Source: Ramlibacter tataouinensis (lineage in GTDB: Bacteria; Pseudomonadota; Gammaproteobacteria; Burkholderiales; Burkholderiaceae_C). Taken from it: DNA of 64,000 nucleotides. Position 1 is the first letter of the stretch; each line of letters opens with the position of its first letter. Positions 32,829 to 43,300 of the stretch are shown here, in pieces. The stretch covers positions 186,001 to 250,000 of the forward strand of contig NZ_CP010951.1 in the NCBI RefSeq assembly GCF_001580455.1. The letters are read 5' to 3'. Both the position numbers and the translations under genes were made by a program. The notes under the pieces were generated by a model that did no database searches, was not told the origin of the DNA, and was given only the letters and a program-made list of their open reading frames with translations.

Positions 32829-34070
32829 TCAGGCGAACAAGCCCACCCGTTTGCGGCGCTCCATCGCGGGCAGTACGCGCGCCAGCTGCGCATCGGCCAG
32901 GCGGAAACGCTCCTCCAGCAGCTCCGCGATGATGTCGCGGAAGTCGGTGGTGATCGCGAGGTCGCGGCCCTCGTAACGGGCCGAGGGATCGAGGCCCGGC
33001 CATTCGCCCAGCACCCGGCCGCCCTTCACGCCGCCGCCGAGCACGAAGGCCACGTTGCCGTGGCCGTGGTCGGTGGCCAGGGTGCCGTTCTGGCGGACGG
33101 TGCGGCCGAACTCGGACATCACCAGGATGCTCGTTTCGGCCAGCCGCGGCCCCAGTGATTGCGCCAGGGCGGCCAGCGACTGCGCCAGCACGCCGAAGCG
33201 GTTGGCCAGTTGTCCCTTGCCTGCCCCCTGGTTGGCGTGCGTGTCCCAGCCGCCGACGGGCATGAAGGCCAGCCGGATGCGCGCGTCGCGCGCCATCAGC
33301 TGGCCCAGGTGAGTGGCATCGACCGGCAGGGCGTTCAGCGGCAGCGCGCCCATGTCGGCCTTCGGGTCGTCGCTGGCCAGCTTGCCCATGATCTCGCCGC
33401 GCGTGACCGCGGCTTCGCGCACGACCTGGCTCAGGCGGTCGTCGCCGTCGTACAGGCGTGCCACCGCCTGCGCCACCTCGGGCCGGTCGAGCGCGCTGGG
33501 GCGCAGCGCCGCATTGCCGGAGGCCAGCGATGCCACCGCGGCCTCGCCCGCGAAGATGCGCGGCATCACCGGCCCCAGGCTCACGGCCTGCAGGCGCTGG
33601 GCCGCCGGCGTGGCGCGCGGCCCGGCGATCACCCCGGCCAGGCGGTTGAGCCATCCGTCGGGCGTGCTCTTGCGGCCGGGCGTGGCCGATTCCATGTAGT
33701 CCTGCGCATCGAAGTGCGAGCGCGTCCCGTCGGGCGAGCCGCTGGCGTGGATGAAGGCCAGTTGCCCGGCTTCCCAGTGAGGCAGCAGCGGCGCGAAGGC
33801 GGGGTGCAGGCCGAAGCGCTCGGTGAGCGGCAGCAGGCCGTCGGGCGTGCCGGGCCGCGCGATCGCGATGGTCGGCCGCTCCTGGTAGTAGGCGTCCTCG
33901 GTGTACGGCGCCACCAGCGACAGCCCGTCCATCGCCCCGCGCAGCATGACGACGATGAGCCGTGGCTGCGCCGGGGCCGACTGGCCGTAGGCAACCCGGA
34001 TGCCGGAGAGCGAGGACAGCGCCGAGAGTCCGGCGAACTGAAGGATGCGGCGGCGGTCGATGTCACTCAT
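32829..34070 (-). CDS. DUF1501 family protein, Tat-exported
   Basis: This is a 413-aa protein of the DUF1501 family, distantly related to the alkaline phosphatase/sulfatase fold. The N-terminus DIDRRRILQFAGLSALSSL is a twin-arginine-like signal. Family motifs are LIVVMLRGAMDGLSLVAPY, HASGSPDGTRSHFDAQDYME, GGWDTHANQGAGKGQL and the late MSEFGRTVRQNGTLATDHG and GHGNVAFVLGGGV. It lies 6 bp downstream of the DUF1800 gene, the usual partner in bacteria. The substrate is unknown; a role in handling extracellular polymer has been suggested for such pairs but is not established. Confidence 0.9.
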   Translation of the reverse strand: MSDIDRRRILQFAGLSALSSLSGIRVAYGQSAPAQPRLIVVMLRGAMDGLSLVAPYTEDAYYQERPTIAIARPGTPDGLLPLTERFGLHPAFAPLLPHWEAGQLAFIHASGSPDGTRSHFDAQDYMESATPGRKSTPDGWLNRLAGVIAGPRATPAAQRLQAVSLGPVMPRIFAGEAAVASLASGNAALRPSALDRPEVAQAVARLYDGDDRLSQVVREAAVTRGEIMGKLASDDPKADMGALPLNALPVDATHLGQLMARDARIRLAFMPVGGWDTHANQGAGKGQLANRFGVLAQSLAALAQSLGPRLAETSILVMSEFGRTVRQNGTLATDHGHGNVAFVLGGGVKGGRVLGEWPGLDPSARYEGRDLAITTDFRDIIAELLEERFRLADAQLARVLPAMERRKRVGLFA

Positions 34071-34076
34071 GGCTCA

Positions 34077-35573
34077 TCACCTCCTCATCATCCCGGGCCC
34101 GGCCAGCGCCAGCGCCAGCCCGGCCGCCGGGGTCTCGCGGTCGGACACCATCGCGCGCGTGGCGGGCGTCACCAGCGGTCCCAGGTTGTCCATCAGCTCG
34201 TCGACGGTGGACACGCCGATCAGGCGCTCGTTGCCCAGACGGCCGGCCCCCAGCTGCGCCGCGATGTCCAGGCGCTTGGCCATGGCGTCGGCCGAGAGCC
34301 ACGCGACCTCGGTGTTCTTGTAGCCATCGGGTGTCGGGCAGCCATAGAGCGGCATGCCCTGCCGCGCCAGCTGCACGGCGAGCGGCAAGCCGGTGGCAAC
34401 ACGCCAGCCACCGGCGCGCAGCGCCGACAGCGTGTAGTGGTAAGGGGTCTTGAACTTGGTCGCCACGTTGGCGCCGGACCAGAACTCGTCGCTGGTGAAC
34501 AGCACGCGCAGCACCGGCACGATCTGCCCGTCCTGCGCGAGGAAGGCCGCGGCCATCTTCTGCACCAGCGCGGCCGGCGGCGTGTCGCTGACGAAATACT
34601 GCGCCAGCTTGAAGGAGACATGCCGGGCGGTGGCCGGATGGCGCGCCAGCAACTCCAGCGCGTCGTCGCCCTCGGCCTTGCCGCGCGCCGGGACGCGCTG
34701 GCCCATCCAGGTCTTGTCGCCATTGTCGTGCAGACGCGGATTGAACACGAAACCATAGTCGCCGGTCGGTCGCATGTTCTGCGCGAACGGCCCCTGAAAG
34801 GTCCAGCCGGTGAACATGCGCGCGAGCTGCGTCACGTCCTCCTGGGTGTAGCCGCCGTCCACGCCCAGCGTGTGCAGCTCCATCAGCTCGCGGGCGTAGT
34901 TCTCGTTCAGGCCGCGGCCCCGCGCCTGCCCCTGCGGCCCGACGCTCTGCCAGTTGTCCAGGTAGTAGAGCATCGCCGGGTGGTGCGCGGTGGCCACCAG
35001 CAGGTCGCGAAAGCGGCCCATCGCATGCGGGCGGATCGCGCTGTGCTCGTAGTGGCCGGCGAGCATGCGCAGGAAGCCCTTGCCCTGGAACACGTTGAAG
35101 TGGTTGAACCAGAAGTCCACCATGGTTTCCTCGAGCTGGCGCGGGCTCTCCAGCGCGCGGAACAGGCGCGACTCGACCGCCGGCAACTGGTAGCTGCGCA
35201 CCAGCAGGCGCACCGGATTCTCGGGCTTGCTGTCGTCGGCACCGGCCTTCTGGTTCTCGCGGATGCGCTGCACATAGTCGCGCACGGCGGGCAGCGGGTC
35301 GGGCGTGGTGAACTTCGATTCGTCGAGCCTCGCGATGAGCGTCGCGGGCAGCGCCAGCTCCTGGGGACGCAGCTGCCGTTCCATCCATCCCCGCGGGTCC
35401 TTGCCGACGGCGTCGAGCTCGCCGGGCCGCGGCCCGAAGCCCAGGCGGTTGAGCAGGTGCGCCGCCGACTGCTCGGGCGCCAGCTTGATGCGTTGCGGCG
35501 GCGCGGCGGCCAGAACGGGCCGGGCCAGCGTCGATGCGGCGGCGGCTTGCAAGAGGCGGCGGCGAGCGATCAT
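34077..35573 (-). CDS. DUF1800 family protein, exported
   Basis: This is a 498-aa member of the DUF1800 family. The N-terminus MIARRRLLQAAAASTLARPVLA is a Tat-like signal peptide. The mature part begins with AAHLLNRLGFGPRPGELDAV, and RGLNENYARELMELHTLGVD, TWMGQRVP and HVSFKLAQYFVSDTPP are family features; long helices dominate. It is paired with the DUF1501 gene 6 bp downstream. Function is unknown. The 97-bp upstream gap to the RND outer-membrane gene shows no clear promoter. Confidence 0.9.
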   Translation of the reverse strand: MIARRRLLQAAAASTLARPVLAAAPPQRIKLAPEQSAAHLLNRLGFGPRPGELDAVGKDPRGWMERQLRPQELALPATLIARLDESKFTTPDPLPAVRDYVQRIRENQKAGADDSKPENPVRLLVRSYQLPAVESRLFRALESPRQLEETMVDFWFNHFNVFQGKGFLRMLAGHYEHSAIRPHAMGRFRDLLVATAHHPAMLYYLDNWQSVGPQGQARGRGLNENYARELMELHTLGVDGGYTQEDVTQLARMFTGWTFQGPFAQNMRPTGDYGFVFNPRLHDNGDKTWMGQRVPARGKAEGDDALELLARHPATARHVSFKLAQYFVSDTPPAALVQKMAAAFLAQDGQIVPVLRVLFTSDEFWSGANVATKFKTPYHYTLSALRAGGWRVATGLPLAVQLARQGMPLYGCPTPDGYKNTEVAWLSADAMAKRLDIAAQLGAGRLGNERLIGVSTVDELMDNLGPLVTPATRAMVSDRETPAAGLALALAGPGMMRR

Positions 35574-35670
35574 GGCGGCGCTCCTCGGTGTCCGATGCCC
35601 GCAGTGCGGGGTTGGCGCAAGAATAATCCGCGGCCGCTGAGCCGTCTATGTCGCGATGGTAAAGATGGCG

Positions 35671-37065
35671 CTAGAGCCCCGCCCAACCGCCGCCCAGCGA
35701 CTGGATCAGCGCCACCGCCGCCACCTGCCGGTCGGAGGAGGCTTGCGCCAGCGCCTGGCGCGCGTTGAGCGCGGCCACCTGCGCGATCACCACCTCGGTG
35801 TAGCCCACCTGCCCGGCCTGGTAGCGATTGAGCACCTGCTGCTCGACCAGGTTGGCGGCCTCCGTCGCCTGCTGGCGGAAAGCCAGTTGGTCGCGCAGCA
35901 CGCGGGCGGCGACCAGCTGGTCCTCGACGTCCTGGAAGGCGGTCAGCACGGTCTGGCGATAGCGCGCAGCTTCCTCGTCGTGCGCTGCCCGCGCGCCTTC
36001 CACGCGGGCCCGGGTGGCGCCCGCGTCGAACACGGTCTGCGCGACCGAGGCGCCCAAGGTCCAGAACCGGGCCGACACATCGAAGAGACTGGTGATGCTC
36101 GCCGCCGCCCCGCCGGCGCTGCCCGTCAGGGTCAGGCTCGGGTAGTAGCCGGCCTCGGCGACACCGATCTGCGCATTGGCCTGCGCGACGCGGCGCTCGG
36201 CCGCGGCGATGTCGGGCCGGCGCTGCAGCAGCGTGGAAGGCAGGGCCAGGGGGACCTCGGGCACCACCAACGCGCCGGCTTCGCGCGGGGCGAGGTCGAA
36301 GCCGGCGGGCGGGCGCCCCACCAGCACCGCGATCGCGTGCTCCAAAACGGCGCGCTGGCGGTCGAGCAGGAGCAGCTCGGCCTGGGCATTGGCCAGCACG
36401 GTTTGCGCCTGCAGCACGTCGGTGCGCGCGGCGATGCCGGCGTCATAGCGGTTCGACGTGATGCCCAGCGAGCGCTGGAAGCTGGCGATGGTGCTGGCCT
36501 GCAGCGAGCGCGCGATGTCGAGCTGGCGCAGGTTGAAGTAGCTGGCGGCGAGTTCGCCCTGCGTCGCCAGCTTCGCCGCCTGCAGGTCGGCCGCCCCGGC
36601 CTGCTCGCCCGCCTGCGCGCCCTCGACGCTGCGCCGCAGGCGCCCCCAGACGTCGGGCTCCCAGGCCGCGCCGATGCCGAACTGGTAGCTGCTGCCGCGG
36701 CGCGTGCTGCCCTGCCCGCCCGCGCGCGCGGCGCTGCCCGTGAGGTTGACGGTCGGGAACAGCGAGGCGCGCTGCACGGCCAGCAACGCCCGCGCCTGCT
36801 CGTAGCGGGCGACCGCGATGGCCACGTTCTGGTTGTCCACATCGACCCGCGAGGCCAGGTCGTTCAGCACCGGGTCTTCGAACAGCTGCCACCAGGGCCC
36901 GCGCTCCAGCGTGTCGGCCGGCGCCGCCTTGACCCAGTAGCCCTGCCCTTCCTTGAAAGCCACCGGCGTCTGGACTTCGGGCCGCTGGTAGTCCGGTCCC
37001 ACCGCGCAGCCGGCAAGGACCGCGGCCAAGGCCAGCGAAGCGAGGATGCATTTGTCGTTCTTCAT
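35671..37065 (-). CDS. RND efflux outer-membrane lipoprotein (NodT/OprM family)
   Basis: This is a 464-aa outer-membrane channel of the TolC-like NodT family. A lipoprotein signal (residues ~1-20, LALAAVLAGC) places the acylated Cys at 20. Two long coiled-coil repeats follow, with family motifs VGPDYQRP, ASYFNLRQLDIARSLQ, LLQRRPDIAAAERRVAQANA and RYQAGQVGYTEVV. It forms the outer part of a tripartite pump with MdtABC-type partners. Its ATG overlaps the stop of mdtC (ATGA). It is the last gene of the operon. Confidence 0.92.
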   Translation of the reverse strand: MKNDKCILASLALAAVLAGCAVGPDYQRPEVQTPVAFKEGQGYWVKAAPADTLERGPWWQLFEDPVLNDLASRVDVDNQNVAIAVARYEQARALLAVQRASLFPTVNLTGSAARAGGQGSTRRGSSYQFGIGAAWEPDVWGRLRRSVEGAQAGEQAGAADLQAAKLATQGELAASYFNLRQLDIARSLQASTIASFQRSLGITSNRYDAGIAARTDVLQAQTVLANAQAELLLLDRQRAVLEHAIAVLVGRPPAGFDLAPREAGALVVPEVPLALPSTLLQRRPDIAAAERRVAQANAQIGVAEAGYYPSLTLTGSAGGAAASITSLFDVSARFWTLGASVAQTVFDAGATRARVEGARAAHDEEAARYRQTVLTAFQDVEDQLVAARVLRDQLAFRQQATEAANLVEQQVLNRYQAGQVGYTEVVIAQVAALNARQALAQASSDRQVAAVALIQSLGGGWAGL

Positions 37066-40000
37066 GTCGTGACGGGCTGTTCGGTGTGGCGCGCCAGTTC
37101 CCGCTCCTGCGGGCTGCGCCGGCGCAGCTTGTCCAGCAGCAGGTACACCACCGGCGTGGTCAGCAGCGTGATCACCTGGCTGGCGATGAGGCCGCCGATG
37201 ATGGCGATGCCCAGCGGCCGCCGCAGCTCGGCGCCTTCGCCGAAGCCGACGGCCAGCGGCAAGGCGCCCAGCGCCGCCGCCAGCGTGGTCATCAGGATCG
37301 GGCGGAAGCGCAGCAGGCAGGCCTCGCGCACCGCCGCCAGCGGCGACAGGCCACGCGAGCGCTCGGCTTCCAGCGCGAAGTCGATGATCAGGATCGCGTT
37401 CTTCTTGACGATGCCGATCAACAGGAACAGGCCGATCAGCGCGATGATGGACAACTCCATCTTGAAGATCAGCAGCGCCAGCACCGCGCCCACGCCCGCC
37501 GAAGGCAGGGTGGACAGCACCGTCACCGGATGCACCAGGCTCTCGTAGAGGATGCCCAGCAGGATGTAGATCACCACGATGGCCGCCAGGATCAGCATCG
37601 GCTGCTTCTGCTGCGAATCCTGGGCGGCGCGCGCCGTGCCCTGGAAGCTGCCGCGCACGTTGTTCGGCACCGCGATCTGTGCCTCCGCCTCGCGCACGGC
37701 CGCCTGGGCGTCCGACAGGGTGTAGCCTTCGGCCAGGTTGTACGAGATGGTCGTCGCGAGTTCCGCGTCCTGGTGGTTGACGGCGCCGGCGGCAGGCCGC
37801 TCGGCCAGGCGCGCGATGGCCGACAGCGGCACCATGGTCGCGGCAGTGGCGCTCACCGGCCGGCCGGTGGCCTGGTCGCGCAGGCCGGGGTTGATCGGCG
37901 TGCCGGAGACGGTGCTCGTGGCGGTGGTGGCCGCAGTCGAGTTCACCGGAACGGTGATGCTGCCCGCAGTGCCGCGTGCGGGCACATAGATGTCGCCCAG
38001 CGACAGCGGGCTGCGCATGTACTGCTGCGCGACCCCCAGCACCACGCGGTACTGGTTCAGCTCGTCGTAGATGGTCGCCACCTGGCGCTGGCCGAATGCG
38101 TTGTACAGCGCGTTGTCCACGTCGCGCAGGTTGATGCCCAGGCGCGCGGCCGAGTCCTTGTCCACATCGACGTAGACCTCGACGCCGTTCTCCTGTTGGT
38201 CGGTGTCGACGTCCACCAGCGCCGGCTGGGCCTTCATGGCCTCGGCCAGGCGAGCCGCCCAGCGCTTGAGGTCGGCCACGTTGTCGCTCTTGAGCGTGTA
38301 CTGGTAGGTGCTGTTGCTCTGGCGCCCGCCCATGCGCAGGTCCTGCACTGGGTTGAGGAACAGGGTCACGCCCGTCACCTGGGCCAGCTGCGGGCGCAGG
38401 CGCGCGATCACCGCCTGCCCGCGCACGTCGCGCTGCGACGCGGGCTTGAGGTTGATCGACACGAAGCCGCCGCCGGCGCGCCCGCCGCCGGTGAAGCCGA
38501 CCACGTTCTCCACCGCGGGATCGCTCTGGATGATGTTCACCAGCTGCCGCAGCTTCTCCTGCATGGCCTGGAACGAGATGCTCTGGTCGGCGCGCAGGCC
38601 GCCCTGGATCTGCGCCGTGTCCTGCTGCGGGAAGAAGCCCTTGGGGATCATCACGAACAGGTAGACGTTCAGCCCGATCACCAGCGCCAGCACCGCCAGC
38701 ACCAGCCACTGCGCCGACAGCGCCCAGTCCAGGCTGTGCGCATAGCCGCGTTGCACGGCCACGAACAGCCGCTCGAAGAACCGCGAGATGCGTCCCGCCG
38801 GCCGGTCGTGCGCACGCGGGTGCAGCAGCCAGGCGCACATCATGGGTGTGGTGGTGAGCGAGATCAGCAGCGAGATCATCACCGCGGCCGACAGGGTCAC
38901 GGCGAATTCGCGGAACAGCCGGCCCACCTGGCCGCCCATGAACAGCAGCGGGATGAACACCGCCACCAGCGACAGGCTGATCGACAGCACCGTGAAGCCG
39001 ACCTCGCGCGCGCCCAGCAGCGCCGCCTTGAAGCGGTCCATGCCGGCCTCGATGTGCCGGCTGGTGTTCTCCAGCACCACGATGGCGTCGTCGACCACGA
39101 AACCGGTGGCCACCGTCAGCGCCATCAGGCTCAGGTTGTTGAGCGAGAAGCCCAGCAGCCACATCACGCCGAAGGTCCCCAGCAGCGACACCACGGTGGC
39201 GATCGCCGGGATGAAGGTGGCCCGCGCGCTGCGCAGGAAGGCGCTGACCACCAGCACCACCAGGGCGATGGCGATCAGCAGCGTCAGTTCCACTTCGTGC
39301 AGCGAGGCGCGGATGGAGCGCGTGCGGTCGGTGGCGACCTGCAGCTTGATGTCGCTGGGCAGTTGGTCCGACAGCTCGGGCAGCAGTTCCCTCACCTTGT
39401 CCACGGTCTGGATCGCGTTGGCGCCCGGCTGCAGCGTGACCAGCACGACCACCGCCGGCTGGCCGCTGAACAGGCCCAGGGTGTTGATGTTCTCCACGCC
39501 GTCCGTAACCTGCGCCACGTCCGACAGGCGGATCGCCGCGCCGTTGCGCCAGGCGACCACCAGCCCGCGGTAGTCGGCGGCCGTGGCCCGGCCCTTGTCG
39601 CTGGTGCGCGTGGTGGTGTAGATCTGCAGTGCGCGGCCGTCGCCTTCGATGATCCCCTTGGGCCGGTTGGCGTTGTTCGCCTGCAGCGCCGCGCGCACGT
39701 CCTCCGAGCTGACGCCCCAGCGGCTGAGCGCCATGGGCAGCATGTCCACCCGCACCGCCGGCAGCGATCCGCCGCCGAGCTCCACGTCGCCCACGCCCTG
39801 CACCTGCGAGATGCGCTGCTGCACGACGTTGGACACCGCGTCGTAGATCTGGCCGGGCGAGCGCGTCGGCGACGTCAGCGCCAGGATCACCACCGGCGCA
39901 GCCGAGGGATTGGCCTTGCGGTAGGTCGGGTTGCTGCGCAGGTTGGCCGGCAGGTCGGCACGCGCGGCGTTGATGGCCGCCTGCACCTCGCGCGCGGCCG

Positions 40001-40307
40001 AGTCGATCTGCCGGTTCAGGTCGAACTGCAGCGTGACGCGCGTGTTGCCCACGTTGCTGCTGGAGGTGATCTCGTTGACGCCGGCGATGACGCCCAGCCG
40101 GCGCTCCAGCGGCGTCGCCACGCTGGTGGCCATGGTCTCCGGCGAGGCGCCCGGCAGGTTGGCGCTGACCGAGATCACCGGGTAGTCCACCTGCGGCAGC
40201 GGCGCCACCGCCAGCACGAAGAACGCGCCAATGCCCGCCAGCGCCAGCCACACGGTGAGCAGTACCGTGGCGACCGGGCGTTCGATGAAGGGCTTGGAGA
40301 GGTTCAT
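37062..40307 (-). CDS. mdtC: RND multidrug efflux permease, MdtC-type
   Basis: This is a 1081-aa inner-membrane RND transporter with 12 helices and two large periplasmic loops, driven by the proton gradient. The N-terminus RPVATVLLTVWLALAGIGAF, PLPQVDYPVISVSANLPGAS, NNLSLMALTVATGFVVDDAI and MGGQVGRLFREFAVTLS match MdtC closely. The paired-permease operon (two RND subunits) is the MdtBC heteromultimer arrangement, known to export bile salts, novobiocin and zinc-related compounds in enterobacteria. Its ATG directly follows the stop of mdtB with no gap. Resistance spectrum here is unknown. Confidence 0.93.
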   Translation of the reverse strand: MNLSKPFIERPVATVLLTVWLALAGIGAFFVLAVAPLPQVDYPVISVSANLPGASPETMATSVATPLERRLGVIAGVNEITSSSNVGNTRVTLQFDLNRQIDSAAREVQAAINAARADLPANLRSNPTYRKANPSAAPVVILALTSPTRSPGQIYDAVSNVVQQRISQVQGVGDVELGGGSLPAVRVDMLPMALSRWGVSSEDVRAALQANNANRPKGIIEGDGRALQIYTTTRTSDKGRATAADYRGLVVAWRNGAAIRLSDVAQVTDGVENINTLGLFSGQPAVVVLVTLQPGANAIQTVDKVRELLPELSDQLPSDIKLQVATDRTRSIRASLHEVELTLLIAIALVVLVVSAFLRSARATFIPAIATVVSLLGTFGVMWLLGFSLNNLSLMALTVATGFVVDDAIVVLENTSRHIEAGMDRFKAALLGAREVGFTVLSISLSLVAVFIPLLFMGGQVGRLFREFAVTLSAAVMISLLISLTTTPMMCAWLLHPRAHDRPAGRISRFFERLFVAVQRGYAHSLDWALSAQWLVLAVLALVIGLNVYLFVMIPKGFFPQQDTAQIQGGLRADQSISFQAMQEKLRQLVNIIQSDPAVENVVGFTGGGRAGGGFVSINLKPASQRDVRGQAVIARLRPQLAQVTGVTLFLNPVQDLRMGGRQSNSTYQYTLKSDNVADLKRWAARLAEAMKAQPALVDVDTDQQENGVEVYVDVDKDSAARLGINLRDVDNALYNAFGQRQVATIYDELNQYRVVLGVAQQYMRSPLSLGDIYVPARGTAGSITVPVNSTAATTATSTVSGTPINPGLRDQATGRPVSATAATMVPLSAIARLAERPAAGAVNHQDAELATTISYNLAEGYTLSDAQAAVREAEAQIAVPNNVRGSFQGTARAAQDSQQKQPMLILAAIVVIYILLGILYESLVHPVTVLSTLPSAGVGAVLALLIFKMELSIIALIGLFLLIGIVKKNAILIIDFALEAERSRGLSPLAAVREACLLRFRPILMTTLAAALGALPLAVGFGEGAELRRPLGIAIIGGLIASQVITLLTTPVVYLLLDKLRRRSPQERELARHTEQPVTT

Positions 40308-43300
40308 CTACTCTGCGCTGGCGGAGCGCCCCCACCCCTGCCCTCCCCCGGCGGGGGAGGGAGTTCCGCTTGTTCCCTCCCCTTCCGGGGGAGGGTTGGG
40401 GTGGGGGCCCTTCGTGCCCCACCGGCGTCCCAGCCGGTCGAACCACAGATAGATCACCGGCGTCGTGAACAGCGTCAGCATCTGGCTGACGATCAGCCCG
40501 CCGAAGATCGCCAGGCCCAGCGGACGGCGCAGCTCGGCGCCATCGCCCCAGCCGAACATCAACGGCACGGCGGCGCCGAGCGCGGCCAACGTGGTCATCA
40601 GGATCGGCCGGAAGCGCAGCAGCGCCGCCTGCCGGATGGCGTCGCGCGGCGCCTTGCCTTCCTTGCGTTCGGCCTCGATCGCGAAGTCGATCATCATGAT
40701 CGCGTTCTTCTTGACGATGCCGATCAGCAGGATGATGCCGATGATGCCGATCACGCCCAGATCGTGGCCGGCCAGCAGCAGCGCCAGCAGCGCGCCCACG
40801 CCCGCCGAGGGCAGCGTGGACAGGATGGTGAGCGGGTGGATGTAGCTCTCGTACAGCACGCCCAGCACGATGTACACGCACACCACCGCCGCCAGGATCA
40901 GCCAGAGCTCGTTGGCCAGCGAGGCCTCGTAGGCGCCGGAGGCGCCGATGAAGGTCATGCTCACCCCGGGCGGCAGCTGGATGTCGCGCGCCGCCTGGCG
41001 GATCGCATCCACCGCGGTGCCCAGGGCAACCCCCGGCGCAGCGTCGAAATTCACGGTCGTCGCCGGGTATTGCGCCACGTGGGTGATCTGCAGCGGCGCG
41101 CGCCGCTCCACGATCCGCGCGATGGCCGACAGCGGCGTGGTGTCGCCCGAGGCGGTCTTGAGCTGCACCATGCCCAGCGAGGCCGGCGAGGCCGAGCTGT
41201 CCGGCCGTGCCTCCAGGATCACCCGGTACTGGTTGGTCTGGGTGAAGATGGTGGAGACGATGCGCTGGCCGAAGGCGCTGTAGAGGGCGTCGTCGATCGC
41301 CGAGGCGGTGATGTTCAGGCGCGCCGCCGTGTCGCGGTCGATCTCCACATACACCGCCGCACCGGTCGCGCCGGCGTCGGTGCTCACGTTGCGCACCTGG
41401 TGCACCGACTGAAGCTGCTGCACCAGGCGGGCCGCCCAGTCGGAGACCACCGCATTGTCGGCGCCCTCCAGCGCGAAGCGGTACTGCGTGGGGCCGGTTT
41501 CCGCATCGATGGTCAGGTCCTGCGTCGGCTGCAGGTAGAGCGTGGCGCCCGGCACGGCGTGGGCGCGATCGCGCAGGCGCTGCATCAGCAGGTCCTGATC
41601 GCCGTGGCCGCGGCGCAGGTTGATCAGCATGCGGCCGGTGTGCAGCATGGTGTTGTTGGCCGCGTCCACGCCGACGAAGCTCGAGTGCGATTCGACGTCG
41701 GGGTCTTCCATGATCGCGCGCGCCACTTCCTGCTGCAGCGCCGCCATCGCGGGATACGACACCGACTGCGCCGCCTGCACGCGCGCCTGCAACTGGCCGG
41801 TGTCCTGCGTGGGGAACAGGCCCTTGGGCATGAAGACGTAGAGGAGCACCGTGAGCACCAGCGTTGCCAGCGCCACCAGCAAGGTCAGGGGTTGCCGGTC
41901 CAGCACCCAGCCGAGCCAGCGGTCGTAGCTGGCGATCAGCTGGTCGAAGCGGCGCTGCAGGCGCCCGCCCCAACCCGTCTCGCCGCCCGGGTGGGCGACC
42001 AGCCAGCGGCCCGACATCATGGGCACCAGCGTCAGCGACACCACCGCGGAGATCAGGATGGTGATCGCCAGGGTCATCGCGAACTCGCGGAACAGCCGGC
42101 CCACCACGTCCCCCATGAACAGCAGCGGGATCAGCACCGCGATCAGTGACACCGTCAGCGAGATGATGGTGAAGCCGATCTCGCTCGCGCCCTGGTAGGC
42201 CGCCTGCAGCGGTGGCTTGCCCTCCTCGATGTGCCGGGAGATGTTCTCGATCATGACGATGGCATCGTCCACCACGAAGCCGGTGGCGATGGTCAGCGCC
42301 ATCAGCGACAGGTTGTTCAGGCTGTAGCCGAGCAGGTACATGGCGCCGCAGGTGCCCACCAGCGAAATGGGCACCGCGAGGCTGGCGATCACCGTGGCGC
42401 GCGGGCTGTGCAGGAAGGCGAAGATCACCAGCACCACCAGCACCACGGCCAGCGCCAGTTCCAGCTGCACGTGATGGACCGAAGCGCGGATACCGGTCGT
42501 GCGGTCGCTCAGCACCTCCGCATGGACCGCGGCCGGCAGGCCCGCCGTCAACTCGGGCAGGCGCTGCTTGATCGCATCGACGGTGGCGATCACGTTGGCG
42601 CCCGGTTGCCGCTGCACGTTCAGGATCACCGCCGGCTTGAGCTGGCCGCCGACCACGGCCCAGGCGCCCAGCTGCACGTTCTCGGCGCTTTCCACCGCGC
42701 GCGCGATGTCGGACACGCGCACCGGCGCGCCGTTGCGGTAGGCCACCACCAGGCTCTGGTAGTCGGCCGCGGTCATCAGCTGGTCGTTGGCATTGATGGT
42801 GTAGGCGCGCGTCGGGCCGTCAATGCTGCCCTTGGCCCCGTTCGCGTTGGAACCGGTGATGGCCGTGCGCACGTCGGACAGCGACAGGCCGTAGGACGCC
42901 AGCGCGCGCGTGTCCACCTGGATGCGCACTGCCGGGCGCTGGCCGCCCGAAAGCGTGACCAGGCCGACGCCGTTGACCTGGCTGATCTTCAGCGCCAGCC
43001 GCGTGTTGGCGATGTTTTGCACCTCGGTCAGCGGCAGGGTGTCGGAGGTCAACGCCACCGACAGCACCGGTGCGTCGGCCGGGTTCACCTTGGCATAGAC
43101 CGGCGGCGCCGGCAGGTCGGCCGGCAGCAGCGTGCCGCTGGCGTTGATCGCCGCCTGCACCTGCTGTTCGGCCACATCCAGCGCCAGGCCCAGGCTGAAC
43201 TGCAGCGTCACGATGGAGACGCCGGCTGCGCTGGTGGAACTCATGCGCGCCAGCCCCGGCATCTGCCCGAACTGGCGCTCCAGCGGCGCCGTGACGGTCT

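Noticed and set aside
35671..41973. A single open reading frame of 2100 codons on the minus strand covering mdtB, mdtC and the outer-membrane gene
   Set aside because: Only its last 464 codons encode a recognisable protein. The rest is an out-of-frame shadow of mdtB and mdtC that stays open because of high GC.
37086..42149. A 1687-codon open frame antisense to mdtB/mdtC
   Set aside because: The translation is rich in Gln, His, Arg and Ala with no domain pattern, as expected for the antisense frame of a high-GC gene.
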